A program made the position numbers and the translations under genes. Shown here one piece after another: positions 22,682 to 31,206 of a DNA stretch of 45,877 bases. The notes beneath the pieces are model-generated. The model saw only the letters and a program-made list of their open reading frames with translations. It was not told the origin of the DNA and searched no databases. The stretch comes from Chloroflexota bacterium. Lineage in GTDB: Bacteria; Chloroflexota; Anaerolineae; Anaerolineales; UBA4823. The stretch covers positions 1,648,016-1,693,892 of the forward strand of contig CP070764.1 of NCBI GenBank assembly GCA_020349245.1. Reading direction: 5' to 3'. Numbering within the stretch: position 1 is the stretch's first letter; each line of letters opens with the position of its first letter.

Positions 22682-24919
22682 ATGGGAGATTCAATCGACC
22701 TTCTTATCCTGCCCCTAGAACGGACCGCTGGACAAGATCAATCCAGCGTGACCGGTCTGCATATCGCCTCCCTGCCGAGAAAAACGGCGCGTTTGCGGAA
22801 ACGCGACCGATTGATTTTACATCTGCATCTGGAAGGCAATGCCCCCCTGCCTCCCGATAGAATTGAGCAGCTCCTTTCCAACCTAGAAAAAAAATACTAT
22901 CAAACAGCAGGAACAGTAACCACTGCCCTGCGAACCACCGCAGAACAACTCAACCAGTATCTGCTCGACCGCAATGTCCGCAATTCCAGCACCGGCCGCC
23001 AAGCCATCGGTTATCTTACCCAAATCGTCCTGCGGGATAAAAGAGTATCGATCGCCCAATCCGGTCTCTCACATGCGTATTTGTTAACTTCGTCGAACAT
23101 CGAACACGTTCATGACATACAATTAGCAGGAAACGGATTGGGCTTGAGTCGCACCACACACCTGCACTTTTCACAGGTTGATATTCAACAAAATGATGCT
23201 CTTGTCATCTCGATTCAATCACCGGTGAATTGGGGTAAGGAATCACTGGCCAATCTTCAAAATCAAGGCCCGGAAAGTCTGCGCCGAAAATTACTTTCAA
23301 AGGCTGGTACAGAGCTCAACGCCTTCTTAATCCACGCTCAGGCAGGATCCGGAGAGCTGCGCTTATTGCGCCCCGTTCAAAAACCGCGGCCGATCCCTGT
23401 TCCCGTTCAACCCGCCACTACAGAGTCGCATGTAGAAGCGGAGATTCCAGTTCAAGATGCTGCAACTGTGGAATCAATATCCGAGCTCGGAGGCACATCC
23501 CTGCCGAGCATACCGCTCGAGCCAACAAAAACATCACCCCCGAGTCCAGACGAGAGTCCCGTTACTCCTCTGGAAGTTCCTGAGGCAAACCAATCCACCA
23601 ACAAGGTTGTGTCGGAAGCAGAACGGGAAGATCAATCCGCTTCAATCGGAGGCTCATTAACCGATTCCGCCTTGAAAATCTATGCTGGACTGGTCGCTTT
23701 CTTGAGAGGAATCCTGCCAGATTCTGGAATCCTCACCCTGCCGCCCGCGACAATGGCTTTTACAGCTATCGTCGTTCCTTTGACAATTGTCGCTGTGGCT
23801 GCAGTGGTTTATTTTCAACGGGGAAGAGAAGCCCAGTATAACCTGCACTTCACCTCAGCCCAACAGGCAGCCGAACTCGCCGAGACAAAAACAGATCCCC
23901 ATGAACTCAGATTGGCCTGGGAGAAAGCACTGCTCCATATCAATAACGCCGAGCTATATCAAACGACGGAAGAATCACGGCTGCTGCACGCGAAAGCTCA
24001 AGGGATCCTGGATGACCTCAATGCCATTGAACGCCTCGAATTCAGAATTGCCATCGTCGACCAGCTTGATGAAAATGCCCAGATAACCCGGATTGTCTCA
24101 AAGGATGAAAGCCTATACATGCTCAACGCATCGGACGGCATCGTGGAACGAGCCATCCTTACAGATGATGGCTTTCGCCTCGATACGACTTTTCAATGCG
24201 GCCCGGGACCCTACGAGGGCATGATCGTAGGCCCAGTGATCGACATTGCTCCGCTACCAGCCGGGAATGAGTTCCAAGCGACACTTGTGGGAATTGATGG
24301 CAACGGAACCCTGTTGTACTGCGTTCCAGGAGATACACCCCTGGCTTCACCAATGGAACCGCCAGATATCATGTGGGGAACCCCACGCAGTATCGTCGTT
24401 GAAGGCAGCGATCTGTACGTGCTTGATCCCCAGACCAATGCAGTTTGGATATACCGGGGGATGGATGTCACCCAATCTCCTCGACTTTTCTTTGATCAGC
24501 AAATCCCTCCACTGCACGATGTAATCGACATGGAGGTAAATCAAAATGATCTTTACCTGCTCCATGAAGATGGACACCTGACCACCTGTATCTATAGCGC
24601 TCTCAGTACATCACCCACGCGCTGCAAAAATCCTGAAATATTCACCGATCCGCGCCCGGGTCGCCAGAGTGGTCCCTTCATTGAAGATACTTTCTTCTCG
24701 CAGATTGAATTCGCCCCGCCTCCAGAACCAAGCATCTATTTGTTAGATCCGAACACGCAAGCGATTTATCGATTCAGCGTCAGGCTTACCCTCGACCGGC
24801 AATTTCGATCCCAGGAACCGCTCCCACCCCAGCCTGCCTCTGGCTTTACAATCAACCGCAGCAGCCATACAATTTTCCTGGCTATCGGTAACCAGATTTA
24901 TTACGCGCCTTTACCCTAA
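22682..24919 (+). CDS. Membrane protein with PP2C-like N-domain and predicted extracytoplasmic beta-propeller
   Basis: A 745-residue protein I cannot assign to a named family. Residues about 1-230 have strand and helix spacing reminiscent of a PP2C-type phosphatase fold (RLILHLHLEG, IGYLTQIVLRDKRVSIAQSGLSHAYLL, NDALVISIQSP) but lack the DG and GD metal-binding motifs, so it would be inactive. Residues about 230-340 are a Pro/Thr/Glu-rich linker. A transmembrane helix spans about 358-378. Residues about 385-440 form a helical, TPR-like stretch. The rest has repeated beta units such as DLYVLDPQTNAVWIYRG and PSIYLLDPNTQAIYRFS, suggesting an NHL-like propeller outside. It converges on an active PP2C phosphatase and an FHA protein, so a linked signalling role is likely. 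Confidence 0.6.
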   Translation: MGDSIDLLILPLERTAGQDQSSVTGLHIASLPRKTARLRKRDRLILHLHLEGNAPLPPDRIEQLLSNLEKKYYQTAGTVTTALRTTAEQLNQYLLDRNVRNSSTGRQAIGYLTQIVLRDKRVSIAQSGLSHAYLLTSSNIEHVHDIQLAGNGLGLSRTTHLHFSQVDIQQNDALVISIQSPVNWGKESLANLQNQGPESLRRKLLSKAGTELNAFLIHAQAGSGELRLLRPVQKPRPIPVPVQPATTESHVEAEIPVQDAATVESISELGGTSLPSIPLEPTKTSPPSPDESPVTPLEVPEANQSTNKVVSEAEREDQSASIGGSLTDSALKIYAGLVAFLRGILPDSGILTLPPATMAFTAIVVPLTIVAVAAVVYFQRGREAQYNLHFTSAQQAAELAETKTDPHELRLAWEKALLHINNAELYQTTEESRLLHAKAQGILDDLNAIERLEFRIAIVDQLDENAQITRIVSKDESLYMLNASDGIVERAILTDDGFRLDTTFQCGPGPYEGMIVGPVIDIAPLPAGNEFQATLVGIDGNGTLLYCVPGDTPLASPMEPPDIMWGTPRSIVVEGSDLYVLDPQTNAVWIYRGMDVTQSPRLFFDQQIPPLHDVIDMEVNQNDLYLLHEDGHLTTCIYSALSTSPTRCKNPEIFTDPRPGRQSGPFIEDTFFSQIEFAPPPEPSIYLLDPNTQAIYRFSVRLTLDRQFRSQEPLPPQPASGFTINRSSHTIFLAIGNQIYYAPLP

Positions 24920-24988
24920 CCCCCCAGCCTCACTATCCCCAATAGAAAAGGGAATCCTTGGCTTCCCCTGGCAATTTCCGACTCGACT

Positions 24989-25024
24989 TCTCAGACCTAG
25001 GGTATAGGTTTAAAAAGCCTGAGA
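24989..25024. other. Branched hairpin between convergent genes
   Basis: TCTCAG (24989-24994) pairs with CTGAGA (25019-25024), and inside it ACCTA (24995-24999) pairs with TAGGT (25005-25009). It lies between the stops of two convergent genes and may help end transcription, but there is no clear U-tract on either side. Confidence 0.3.
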
Positions 25025-25036
25025 TTAAAATGAGAG

Positions 25037-26179
25037 TTATGGGCCAGTTGTGGAAGTTGGCCAGGGTGTATAAGTTGCAGGAACCTGTGTTGCAGAGGGG
25101 GGTATTTCCGAGACACTCCCCGACGGGCTGACCGGGGGAGTAGGTACTGTCGTCTCTGGTATTTGCGTAGTGGGCACCCCTGTTTGCGTGGGCGACGGTA
25201 GTCGCGTTTCTAAAGGTGCTACGGATTGGATAGTCGCCGTCGGAGTTCCTATCCCGCTAAAATAAGATTGGTATAGCCAACTTCCTGCTACAAGCAGTAC
25301 AGCAACACCCAGGATGATCAGCAAGATCAGCGGCCATTTGCGAGGTTTTGGAGCAGTGGTAATGATTTTTTCATCTGGAATCTGTATTCCTATCAGGGTG
25401 ATATTATCGTGACCTCCCCGTTTATTGGCCAATTCGATCAAGTAGTCGAGTGCCTCCTTCAGCGGTCGGTTGCTGATCGCGACGTTGATTTCGTCATCCG
25501 TTACGAGATCTGTGAGGCCATCACTGCTCAGAAGGATGAAATCGCCTGGCTGGAGATACAACCCCTGGTTTGCTACAGCCTGCTGATCGCTTTCACCAGT
25601 TCCGAGTCGCACCCGGAAATCCGGGATGGCAGGCTGCTTGGAACCCAGATAGCGGCGAATCAAGTGTGCATTGGGGTGCGAACGAGCTTGGTCCAGCGTT
25701 AAAATCCCGGATTCAATTGCTTCCTGCACCCAGGTATGGTCAATAGTCAATTGGACCAGTTCGCCATCTCGCCTGAGATAAATGCGCGAATCCCCCATCG
25801 ACGCCAGGAATAGCCGATTGCCAATGATCCAAGCGGATGCCGCGGTCGTACTCATGCCAGCATTTGCGGGTTCGATCGTCGCTTGGGAATAAATCGCCTG
25901 GTTGGCCTGAGAAAATGCTTTTTCAAGTGTGTTTAACGGTTGGCTAGCATCACTGTCCGCTACGATTTGGCTGATTATCTCGACCGCCATTGACGAAGCG
26001 ATCTCCCCGGCTTGATGACCTCCAACACCATCAGCGATGATCGCTACTAACGATGGTGTTGGATCTGATTCACTTAACACATGTGCAGATACCGCGTAAT
26101 TGTCCTCATTGTTTTTGCCACTTCTGCCTGGATCGGTGGCTGCATAAACAGGTAGATGGGCGCTTTCGGCAGGCCTCAT
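25037..26179 (-). CDS. PP2C-family serine/threonine phosphatase with membrane anchor
   Basis: A 380-residue metal-dependent protein phosphatase. The PPM motifs are complete: ATDPGRSGKNNEDNY (14-28), IIADGVGGHQAGE (48-60, metal Asp50), STTAASAWI, ASMGDSRIYLRRDGEL (about 126-141), LLSSDGLTDLVTDDE (about 217-231) and RGGHDNITLIGI (about 253-264). After the catalytic domain there is a basic stretch, a transmembrane helix (WPLILLIILGVAVLLVAGSWLY, about 284-305, in pieces) and an outside tail of about 70 residues rich in Pro, Thr and Ser. The topology puts the phosphatase in the cytoplasm. Its ATG overlaps the stop of the FHA gene (ATGA), so the two are translationally coupled. No kinase gene is present in the window. 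Confidence 0.9.
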   Translation of the reverse strand: MRPAESAHLPVYAATDPGRSGKNNEDNYAVSAHVLSESDPTPSLVAIIADGVGGHQAGEIASSMAVEIISQIVADSDASQPLNTLEKAFSQANQAIYSQATIEPANAGMSTTAASAWIIGNRLFLASMGDSRIYLRRDGELVQLTIDHTWVQEAIESGILTLDQARSHPNAHLIRRYLGSKQPAIPDFRVRLGTGESDQQAVANQGLYLQPGDFILLSSDGLTDLVTDDEINVAISNRPLKEALDYLIELANKRGGHDNITLIGIQIPDEKIITTAPKPRKWPLILLIILGVAVLLVAGSWLYQSYFSGIGTPTATIQSVAPLETRLPSPTQTGVPTTQIPETTVPTPPVSPSGSVSEIPPSATQVPATYTPWPTSTTGP

Positions 26180-28086
26180 TGGACTGCATCCTCCCGCCTC
26201 TTCACAGGCTTACGCACCCGGTGAGGATCTCTCATGATAAAACGAAAACCAACCCGGCCGAAATGAATTAAATCCCCTTGCTCAAGGATCTTCCCTTCCG
26301 CGGGCACAGGTTCGTAATTCACCCACGTGCCCGCGGTAGATTCTTCATCAAACAACCGGAAAATCCCCTGCGCTTCCCGGTGAAGCCTGGCATGCAGACC
26401 TTCTACGGATTCATTATCGACCAATTTATCCACATGATCGGCGTCCCTACCAAATGTCACTTGGTCGGAGGAAATTGCGATGGGCGGATTTGATTCTTCT
26501 TTGGTGATATCCGACAAGGGAACCATCTGGGCGAATGATTTTGTAGTCACATGCCCTTTTGACCACTGAAAGCGATTGATCCAAGCCGAGCGAGATCGGC
26601 TGACATCCTCCTGCTGGATGACAACCGGTTGAGTCACGGGATCGGTTTTCCTTTTCCTGCGCCTCAGTTCTCTGACAAAACCAGGGCGAAGCCTGCCTCC
26701 AATAACCAAAACTAGGAGTAAAACCGCACCGGAGATCCCCACGATCACCCCTGCCAGTATCATCCGGTTTCTGGAGATGCCAACCCAGATATTTGGACTT
26801 GCATGCCCTACCGTGATCTGGATCGCATTTTCAAATGTCCTGCCTGTCAATCCCAAGTTATCTTCAACCTCCACAACCAGGATGTGTTCCCCGCTTTCCT
26901 CGAATGCATCCAGATCCCACGTAAAGTGGTCAAAGGGTGGGCTGGTGTTCGTTTCCACCACCTGTCCGTCAACTATGAGCGCGGTCTGAGCAAGGGGTCT
27001 CGCGTGTCCATCTGGGAATTCAATCAGCAATTCCAAATGCTGAGCGGAGGGAGACCACTCTTCAGGAGCGCCCTCCTCAGCGATATTTTCCCGATTAATT
27101 TCCATGGGTGGAGAAATAAAAGCAATACTCGGCGGCATCACCTCGAGGTCAAAATCTTGTACCGGCGACGAAAATGCTCCTCCGTCCAAGCTTACTTCAG
27201 TGCTAACCTGGTGAGATCCGCTGGCGGTTATGCGGGATTCATAAGTCAAAGTATAAACATTCCGCATGCTCTCAAGATAATCTTCAAGCGAAGGCACTGC
27301 TTCAATCCCGGAATAGGCAAACATTTGTCCTCCGGTTTGTTCGGCGAGGGTCGCCAGCTGCGAAGCCTGGGGAGATGAAAACAGTTCCGCTGATGCAACT
27401 AGCCAGATGAACACCTTTACTCCCTGCTGGCTCGCTCGTGCCACAAGGCTCTGCAACCCGAGGGAGATATCCTCGCTGGGCAAGGGGATCACAAACAGTA
27501 CGGCTTGGTTCATAGATACTTGCCGAGCTGCATCAGCTGCCACATCCAGTGCTCGTGCCATCATGTCAAAATCAGGTCCCAGGGCATCATCCGCTGGGGA
27601 ATATGAATCGAGCAGCGATATCCAGCGTTCGAGGTCACTCAGGTGAGTTGCTTCAGGGCCATCGGCAATGAGAATGCTTAAATCATCAACCGTCGATCCT
27701 TGCCTGGCTCTTGCCCAATCCACCAGTGCCTGGGCCAGATATTCGTAGCGGCTGACACCCTGCACATCGCGAATATTGAACGCCGCACTTGGGCTGATCG
27801 CCAGGACAAATTGGACACCACTGTGGACATGTTCCAACTTTGTTACTGGCAATCTCCTGCCGTCCTCGATGATGCGCACGTTGCTCTCTTCCAGTCCAAA
27901 TACGAATTCCCGCTCAGCATCGTGGACGTCTAGGTAGCTCGAAACGCTTGGAAATTCTTCCGTATTGATAGGAGCTAACCAAACTTGAACCCCCTCTTGA
28001 GCATTTGCTGGGCGGATGAATAACCCCAATACCAGGACGTGGATCCAGATCAGGGTTGTGACGACCCTGGGTAGGGAGACCGACAT
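26176..28086 (-). CDS. Secreted vWA-like receptor with cytoplasmic FHA domain
   Basis: A 636-residue type I membrane protein. Residues 1-29 are a signal peptide ending ANAQ. Residues about 30-300 resemble a von Willebrand A / VWA-like module (FVLAISPSAAFNI, LSILIADGPEATHLS, QAVLFVIPLPSEDISLGLQSL, VKVFIWLVASAE) without a clear MIDAS DxSxS. Residues about 305-425 are Ig/cadherin-like beta domains. A transmembrane helix spans about 440-465, followed by an RRRKRK stop-transfer run. The C-terminal residues about 540-620 form an FHA phosphothreonine-binding domain (VTFGRDADHVDKLVDNESVEGLHARL, in pieces, then AGTWVNYEPV). It couples by ATGA overlap to the PP2C gene, suggesting a phospho-Thr signalling pair. 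Confidence 0.82.
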   Translation of the reverse strand: MSVSLPRVVTTLIWIHVLVLGLFIRPANAQEGVQVWLAPINTEEFPSVSSYLDVHDAEREFVFGLEESNVRIIEDGRRLPVTKLEHVHSGVQFVLAISPSAAFNIRDVQGVSRYEYLAQALVDWARARQGSTVDDLSILIADGPEATHLSDLERWISLLDSYSPADDALGPDFDMMARALDVAADAARQVSMNQAVLFVIPLPSEDISLGLQSLVARASQQGVKVFIWLVASAELFSSPQASQLATLAEQTGGQMFAYSGIEAVPSLEDYLESMRNVYTLTYESRITASGSHQVSTEVSLDGGAFSSPVQDFDLEVMPPSIAFISPPMEINRENIAEEGAPEEWSPSAQHLELLIEFPDGHARPLAQTALIVDGQVVETNTSPPFDHFTWDLDAFEESGEHILVVEVEDNLGLTGRTFENAIQITVGHASPNIWVGISRNRMILAGVIVGISGAVLLLVLVIGGRLRPGFVRELRRRKRKTDPVTQPVVIQQEDVSRSRSAWINRFQWSKGHVTTKSFAQMVPLSDITKEESNPPIAISSDQVTFGRDADHVDKLVDNESVEGLHARLHREAQGIFRLFDEESTAGTWVNYEPVPAEGKILEQGDLIHFGRVGFRFIMRDPHRVRKPVKRREDAVQ

Positions 28087-28132
28087 AGGCGAATTTTAGC
28101 ACAGGATGGAAAACATAAAATTAGTAGCCTTC

Positions 28133-29692
28133 TTATTCCCACTCGATTGTTGCTGGAGGTTTACTGGTAATATCGTATACCACCCGGTTCACTCCCTGCA
28201 CCTCATTTACAATCCGGTTTGCGACGCGAGCCAACAAATCATGTGGAAGGCGTGCCCAGTCTGCCGTCATGAAATCCTCTGTGGTGACGGCGCGCAATGC
28301 GATGACCTCCTGGTAGGTGCGCTGGTCGCCCATCACACCCACTGATCGTACCGGAAGCAGCACGGCAAATGCCTGCGCTGTACCCCGCAACTCATCGCCC
28401 TTTTGCTCCAGGACGAGTAAACCGGCCTGCCGCAATTCAGCGATCAGGATTTCATCAGCCGCACGCAGGCGGGCCAGGCGATCCCGGGTAACCTCGCCCA
28501 GGCAGCGGACCGCCAATCCAGGACCCGGGAATGGCTGCCGCCAGACCAGCTCCCTGGGTAATCCCAGCGCTTCGCCTACCTGGCGAACTTCATCTTTAAA
28601 CAGGTAGCGCAGGGGTTCCACCAGTTCAAATTGCAGATCCGGGGGCAATCCACCTACATTGTGGTGGGTCTTTATGCGCTCAACTTTTGAGCGGTCTGCT
28701 GCCCGCGATTCGACAACATCGGGGTAAATTGTGCCTTGGACCAGGAAGTCCGGCTGACCAAGCTTAGTAGCCCGATTTTCAAACACGCGGATAAATGTCT
28801 CCCCGATCACCTTTCTTTTTTCTTCTGGCTCCATGACCCCGGCTAGTCTGGTCAGAAATTCTTCTCTGGCGTCAACCACAACCAGCTCCATCCCCAGGTT
28901 CTGCTGAAACGCCGAGAGCACCTGACGGGATTCCCCTTCGCGCAACAGGCCGTTATCCACAAAAACAGGCACCAGTTGATCGCCAACCGCCTGATGGACG
29001 AGGGCAGCAGCGACACTCGAATCGACACCGCCACTGACCCCAGCCAGGACCCGCCCGTTGCCAACTTGCTGCCTCACCCGGTGGATGCTCTGCTGGAGGA
29101 TCGATTCCGGGGTCCAATCCGGCCTGGCCCCGCAAACCTCCAGGAAAAAGCGCTGCAGAAATACTTCTCCCCGGGGTGTATGGCGAACCTCCGGGTGAAA
29201 TTGCACCCCAAAGTACCCCCGTTCCAGATCGCCGATGAAAGCCGCCGGGGAATTATCGCTCCTCGCCAGCACCTGGAACCCGGCAGGCGGCTGCTCCACC
29301 CGGTCTCCATGCGACATCCAAACCCTGTGGCTACCGGCTTCCAGCAGCGGGTTCGAGATTGTGGTGACCAAATCTGCAGGTCCATACTCTCGCTCTACCG
29401 CAGGGGCGACCCTACCCCCCAACGCATGGGTGAGCGCCTGCAGCCCATAGCAGATTCCCAGAACCGGCAAACCACTCTCCAGCACATATCCAGGAATATT
29501 AGGCGCGTTCCTGGTGTATACGGATGCCGGACCTCCGGAGAGAATAAATCCCCTGGGGTTGATGCCCATTACCTGATCCACAGAGGAATCCCAGGGAAAA
29601 AGTTCGCAGTACACCTGGGCTTCCCTGATCCGCCTAGCGATCAGCTGTGCATACTGGGAGCCAAAGTCGAGAATCGCGATCGAGTCTACCAT
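28133..29692 (-). CDS. guaA: GMP synthase (glutamine-hydrolysing)
   Basis: A 519-residue enzyme that converts XMP to GMP with ATP and glutamine. The glutaminase domain (1-190) has ILDFGSQY at 7-14, nucleophile Cys81 in GICYGLQ, and His166 and Glu168 in VQFHPEV. The ATP-pyrophosphatase domain has the loop [13 protein letters not shown] (217-229). The C-terminal dimerisation domain ends in KPPATIEWE, as is usual for GuaA. I start it at ATG 29692 (MVDSIAIL), which has TTGAGG eight bases upstream; a start at 29710 would overlap the xpt end and add six residues. It is co-transcribed with xpt, which lies just upstream on the same strand. Confidence 0.95.
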   Translation of the reverse strand: MVDSIAILDFGSQYAQLIARRIREAQVYCELFPWDSSVDQVMGINPRGFILSGGPASVYTRNAPNIPGYVLESGLPVLGICYGLQALTHALGGRVAPAVEREYGPADLVTTISNPLLEAGSHRVWMSHGDRVEQPPAGFQVLARSDNSPAAFIGDLERGYFGVQFHPEVRHTPRGEVFLQRFFLEVCGARPDWTPESILQQSIHRVRQQVGNGRVLAGVSGGVDSSVAAALVHQAVGDQLVPVFVDNGLLREGESRQVLSAFQQNLGMELVVVDAREEFLTRLAGVMEPEEKRKVIGETFIRVFENRATKLGQPDFLVQGTIYPDVVESRAADRSKVERIKTHHNVGGLPPDLQFELVEPLRYLFKDEVRQVGEALGLPRELVWRQPFPGPGLAVRCLGEVTRDRLARLRAADEILIAELRQAGLLVLEQKGDELRGTAQAFAVLLPVRSVGVMGDQRTYQEVIALRAVTTEDFMTADWARLPHDLLARVANRIVNEVQGVNRVVYDITSKPPATIEWE

Positions 29693-29702
29693 TTGCGCTG
29701 CC

Positions 29703-30278
29703 TCAATCATCTTCGAATACGATCTGGTCGCCTTCCATCGCGGTTATGACAGCCAATGATTCGATCGGGACACCCAGGGCTGCAAGAGCCCCCCGCCCAC
29801 CCTCAAATTTCTTTTCAATCACCGCCCCAATTGCCACGATAACTGCCCCTGCAGTTTGTGCCAGCCGCACCAGACCCAGGATGGTGGCACCCGAGGCGAG
29901 AAAGTCATCGATAATCAGGATTCGCTCACCTCCAGCCAGGTATTCAGGGGAGACGATCAATTCGACGGTACGACCCTTGGTGTGGGAAGGAGTCAGAGTC
30001 AGGAAGACTTGGTCCGGCATGGTGATCGGTTTTGATTTTCGAGCGTAAACCACCGGTAAGCCCAGATGGAGGGCAGTCGTCAGTGCCGGCGCAATACCCG
30101 AGATCTCGGCTGTTAGGACCTTCGTTGCCCCAACGTGGCGAAAGCGCCGGGCCAGCTCCTGCCCGCATTGGTCCATCAACTGGGGATCGACCTGGTGATT
30201 GATAAATCCATCTACTTTCAAGATGCCATCCCCAAGGTTTTTGCCTTCCTTTAATATCCGGTCCTTCAATGCCTGCAT
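29703..30278 (-). CDS. xpt: Xanthine phosphoribosyltransferase
   Basis: A 191-residue type I PRTase that converts xanthine and PRPP to XMP for the GuaA enzyme encoded next. [16 protein letters not shown] begins the protein. [22 protein letters not shown] and the PRPP loop [13 protein letters not shown] (about 124-136) are characteristic. The length equals that of B. subtilis Xpt. I start it at ATG 30278, preceded by AAGGAGG on the minus strand; the frame is open 33 bases further but lacks such a site. A perfect 11-bp inverted repeat (30295-30333) lies just upstream. It and guaA form a purine-salvage operon. Confidence 0.92.
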   Translation of the reverse strand: MQALKDRILKEGKNLGDGILKVDGFINHQVDPQLMDQCGQELARRFRHVGATKVLTAEISGIAPALTTALHLGLPVVYARKSKPITMPDQVFLTLTPSHTKGRTVELIVSPEYLAGGERILIIDDFLASGATILGLVRLAQTAGAVIVAIGAVIEKKFEGGRGALAALGVPIESLAVITAMEGDQIVFEDD

Positions 30279-30294
30279 CCCGACCTCCTTATCC

Positions 30295-30333
30295 AGATGT
30301 AAAATAACCATTTGCTGATCCGATTTTACATCT
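30295..30333 (-). promoter_or_regulatory. 11-bp perfect inverted repeat upstream of xpt
   Basis: AGATGTAAAAT (30295-30305) and ATTTTACATCT (30323-30333) are perfect inverted copies with a 17-nt spacer, ending about five bases before the xpt Shine-Dalgarno site. It could be an operator for a purine-responsive regulator or an RNA hairpin controlling translation. It does not fit the three-way-junction purine riboswitch. Confidence 0.5.
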
Positions 30334-30393
30334 TCTTTTCCCTGGGGGCTATAAATTCCCTATGGATACAACCAAAGACATATGAATGCCCTA

Positions 30394-30402
30394 TGCTAAA
30401 AT
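30394..30402 (+). promoter_or_regulatory. Extended -10 element for a probably leaderless maf transcript
   Basis: TG (30394-30395), C, then TAAAAT (30397-30402) forms an extended -10. The expected transcription start is within a base or two of the ATG at 30410, and no Shine-Dalgarno site precedes the gene. Confidence 0.4.
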
Positions 30403-30409
30403 TATGCCC

Positions 30410-31063
30410 ATGCTGATTTTAGCTTCCAGTTCACCGAGAAGACAGCAATTGCTCTCCCTGCTGGGTGTGGCATATGAGACCCGTTCAGCAGCGATCGATG
30501 AGCGCGTCCAGCCTGGTGAAGCCCCGCAAGATTATGTCAGCCGATTATCGTTGCTCAAATCTCGAGCGGTCAATCCACCCTCCGGGGAAAGCTGGATTAT
30601 CCTTGCCGCGGATACGGCAGTGGTTGCGGAAAACCAGATCTTGGGCAAACCAGCAGACCGCACCCAGGCGGCAGCCATGTTGCGCAAACTACGCTCACGA
30701 ACCCGTTCCGTCTATACCGCGCTATCCTTGCGCGATACCCGGAGCGGAACTCTGCTCACCGATTTGTGTGAGACTGAAGTTACGATGCGATCCTACCACG
30801 AGGCGGAGATTGAAGAATATGTTGCCAGCGGGGATCCGCTTGACAAAGCCGGGGCATATGCCATTCAACATACCGGTTTCAACCCGGTTGAGCAGATCAC
30901 CGGCTGTTATACAAATGTCGTTGGATTACCCCTCTGTCACCTGGTAGACTTGTTAGACAAGGTGGCGATCAGACACCAAGAATACCCTGTCCGCCGCTGC
31001 CGCACCTCCAAAGGCTACGATTGTAAAATGATCGAGAAAATCCAGGAATTTGGTTCGCCATGA
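30410..31063 (+). CDS. maf: Maf-family nucleoside triphosphate pyrophosphatase
   Basis: A 217-residue house-cleaning enzyme that hydrolyses non-canonical or canonical NTPs (dTTP/UTP type in many bacteria) to the monophosphate. LILASSSPRRQQLLSLLG (2-19) is the signature phosphate-binding start. IDERVQPGE, ILAADTAVVAENQILGKP (metal and base Asp in AADT) and GDPLDKAGAYAIQ follow in normal order. ITGCYTNVVGLPL is the usual C-terminal motif, then about 25 extra basic residues. The start could be ATG 30386, 30404 or 30410; I prefer 30410, matching family N-termini and the promoter position. It is divergent from xpt. Confidence 0.9.
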   Translation: MLILASSSPRRQQLLSLLGVAYETRSAAIDERVQPGEAPQDYVSRLSLLKSRAVNPPSGESWIILAADTAVVAENQILGKPADRTQAAAMLRKLRSRTRSVYTALSLRDTRSGTLLTDLCETEVTMRSYHEAEIEEYVASGDPLDKAGAYAIQHTGFNPVEQITGCYTNVVGLPLCHLVDLLDKVAIRHQEYPVRRCRTSKGYDCKMIEKIQEFGSP

Positions 31064-31206
31064 GCTGAGACTCTCCCTGCCAAAGCAAGATAATAAGAGG
31101 ATTAGAGATCATCCGAGGTTAAATTACCATCCAAGGAACTAAGGTAGAATCGGCATTGTTTTTGCAACTGACTAGCACAATCAAAGAAGGAATTGCTCGT
31201 TTATTA

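Noticed and set aside
28976..29749. 257-codon plus-strand frame opposite guaA
   Set aside because: It is an antisense shadow of guaA, whose minus-strand frame has all catalytic motifs.
30279..30409. Purine riboswitch expected before xpt-guaA
   Set aside because: The leader is too short and lacks the conserved junction and loop sequences; only a simple inverted repeat is present.
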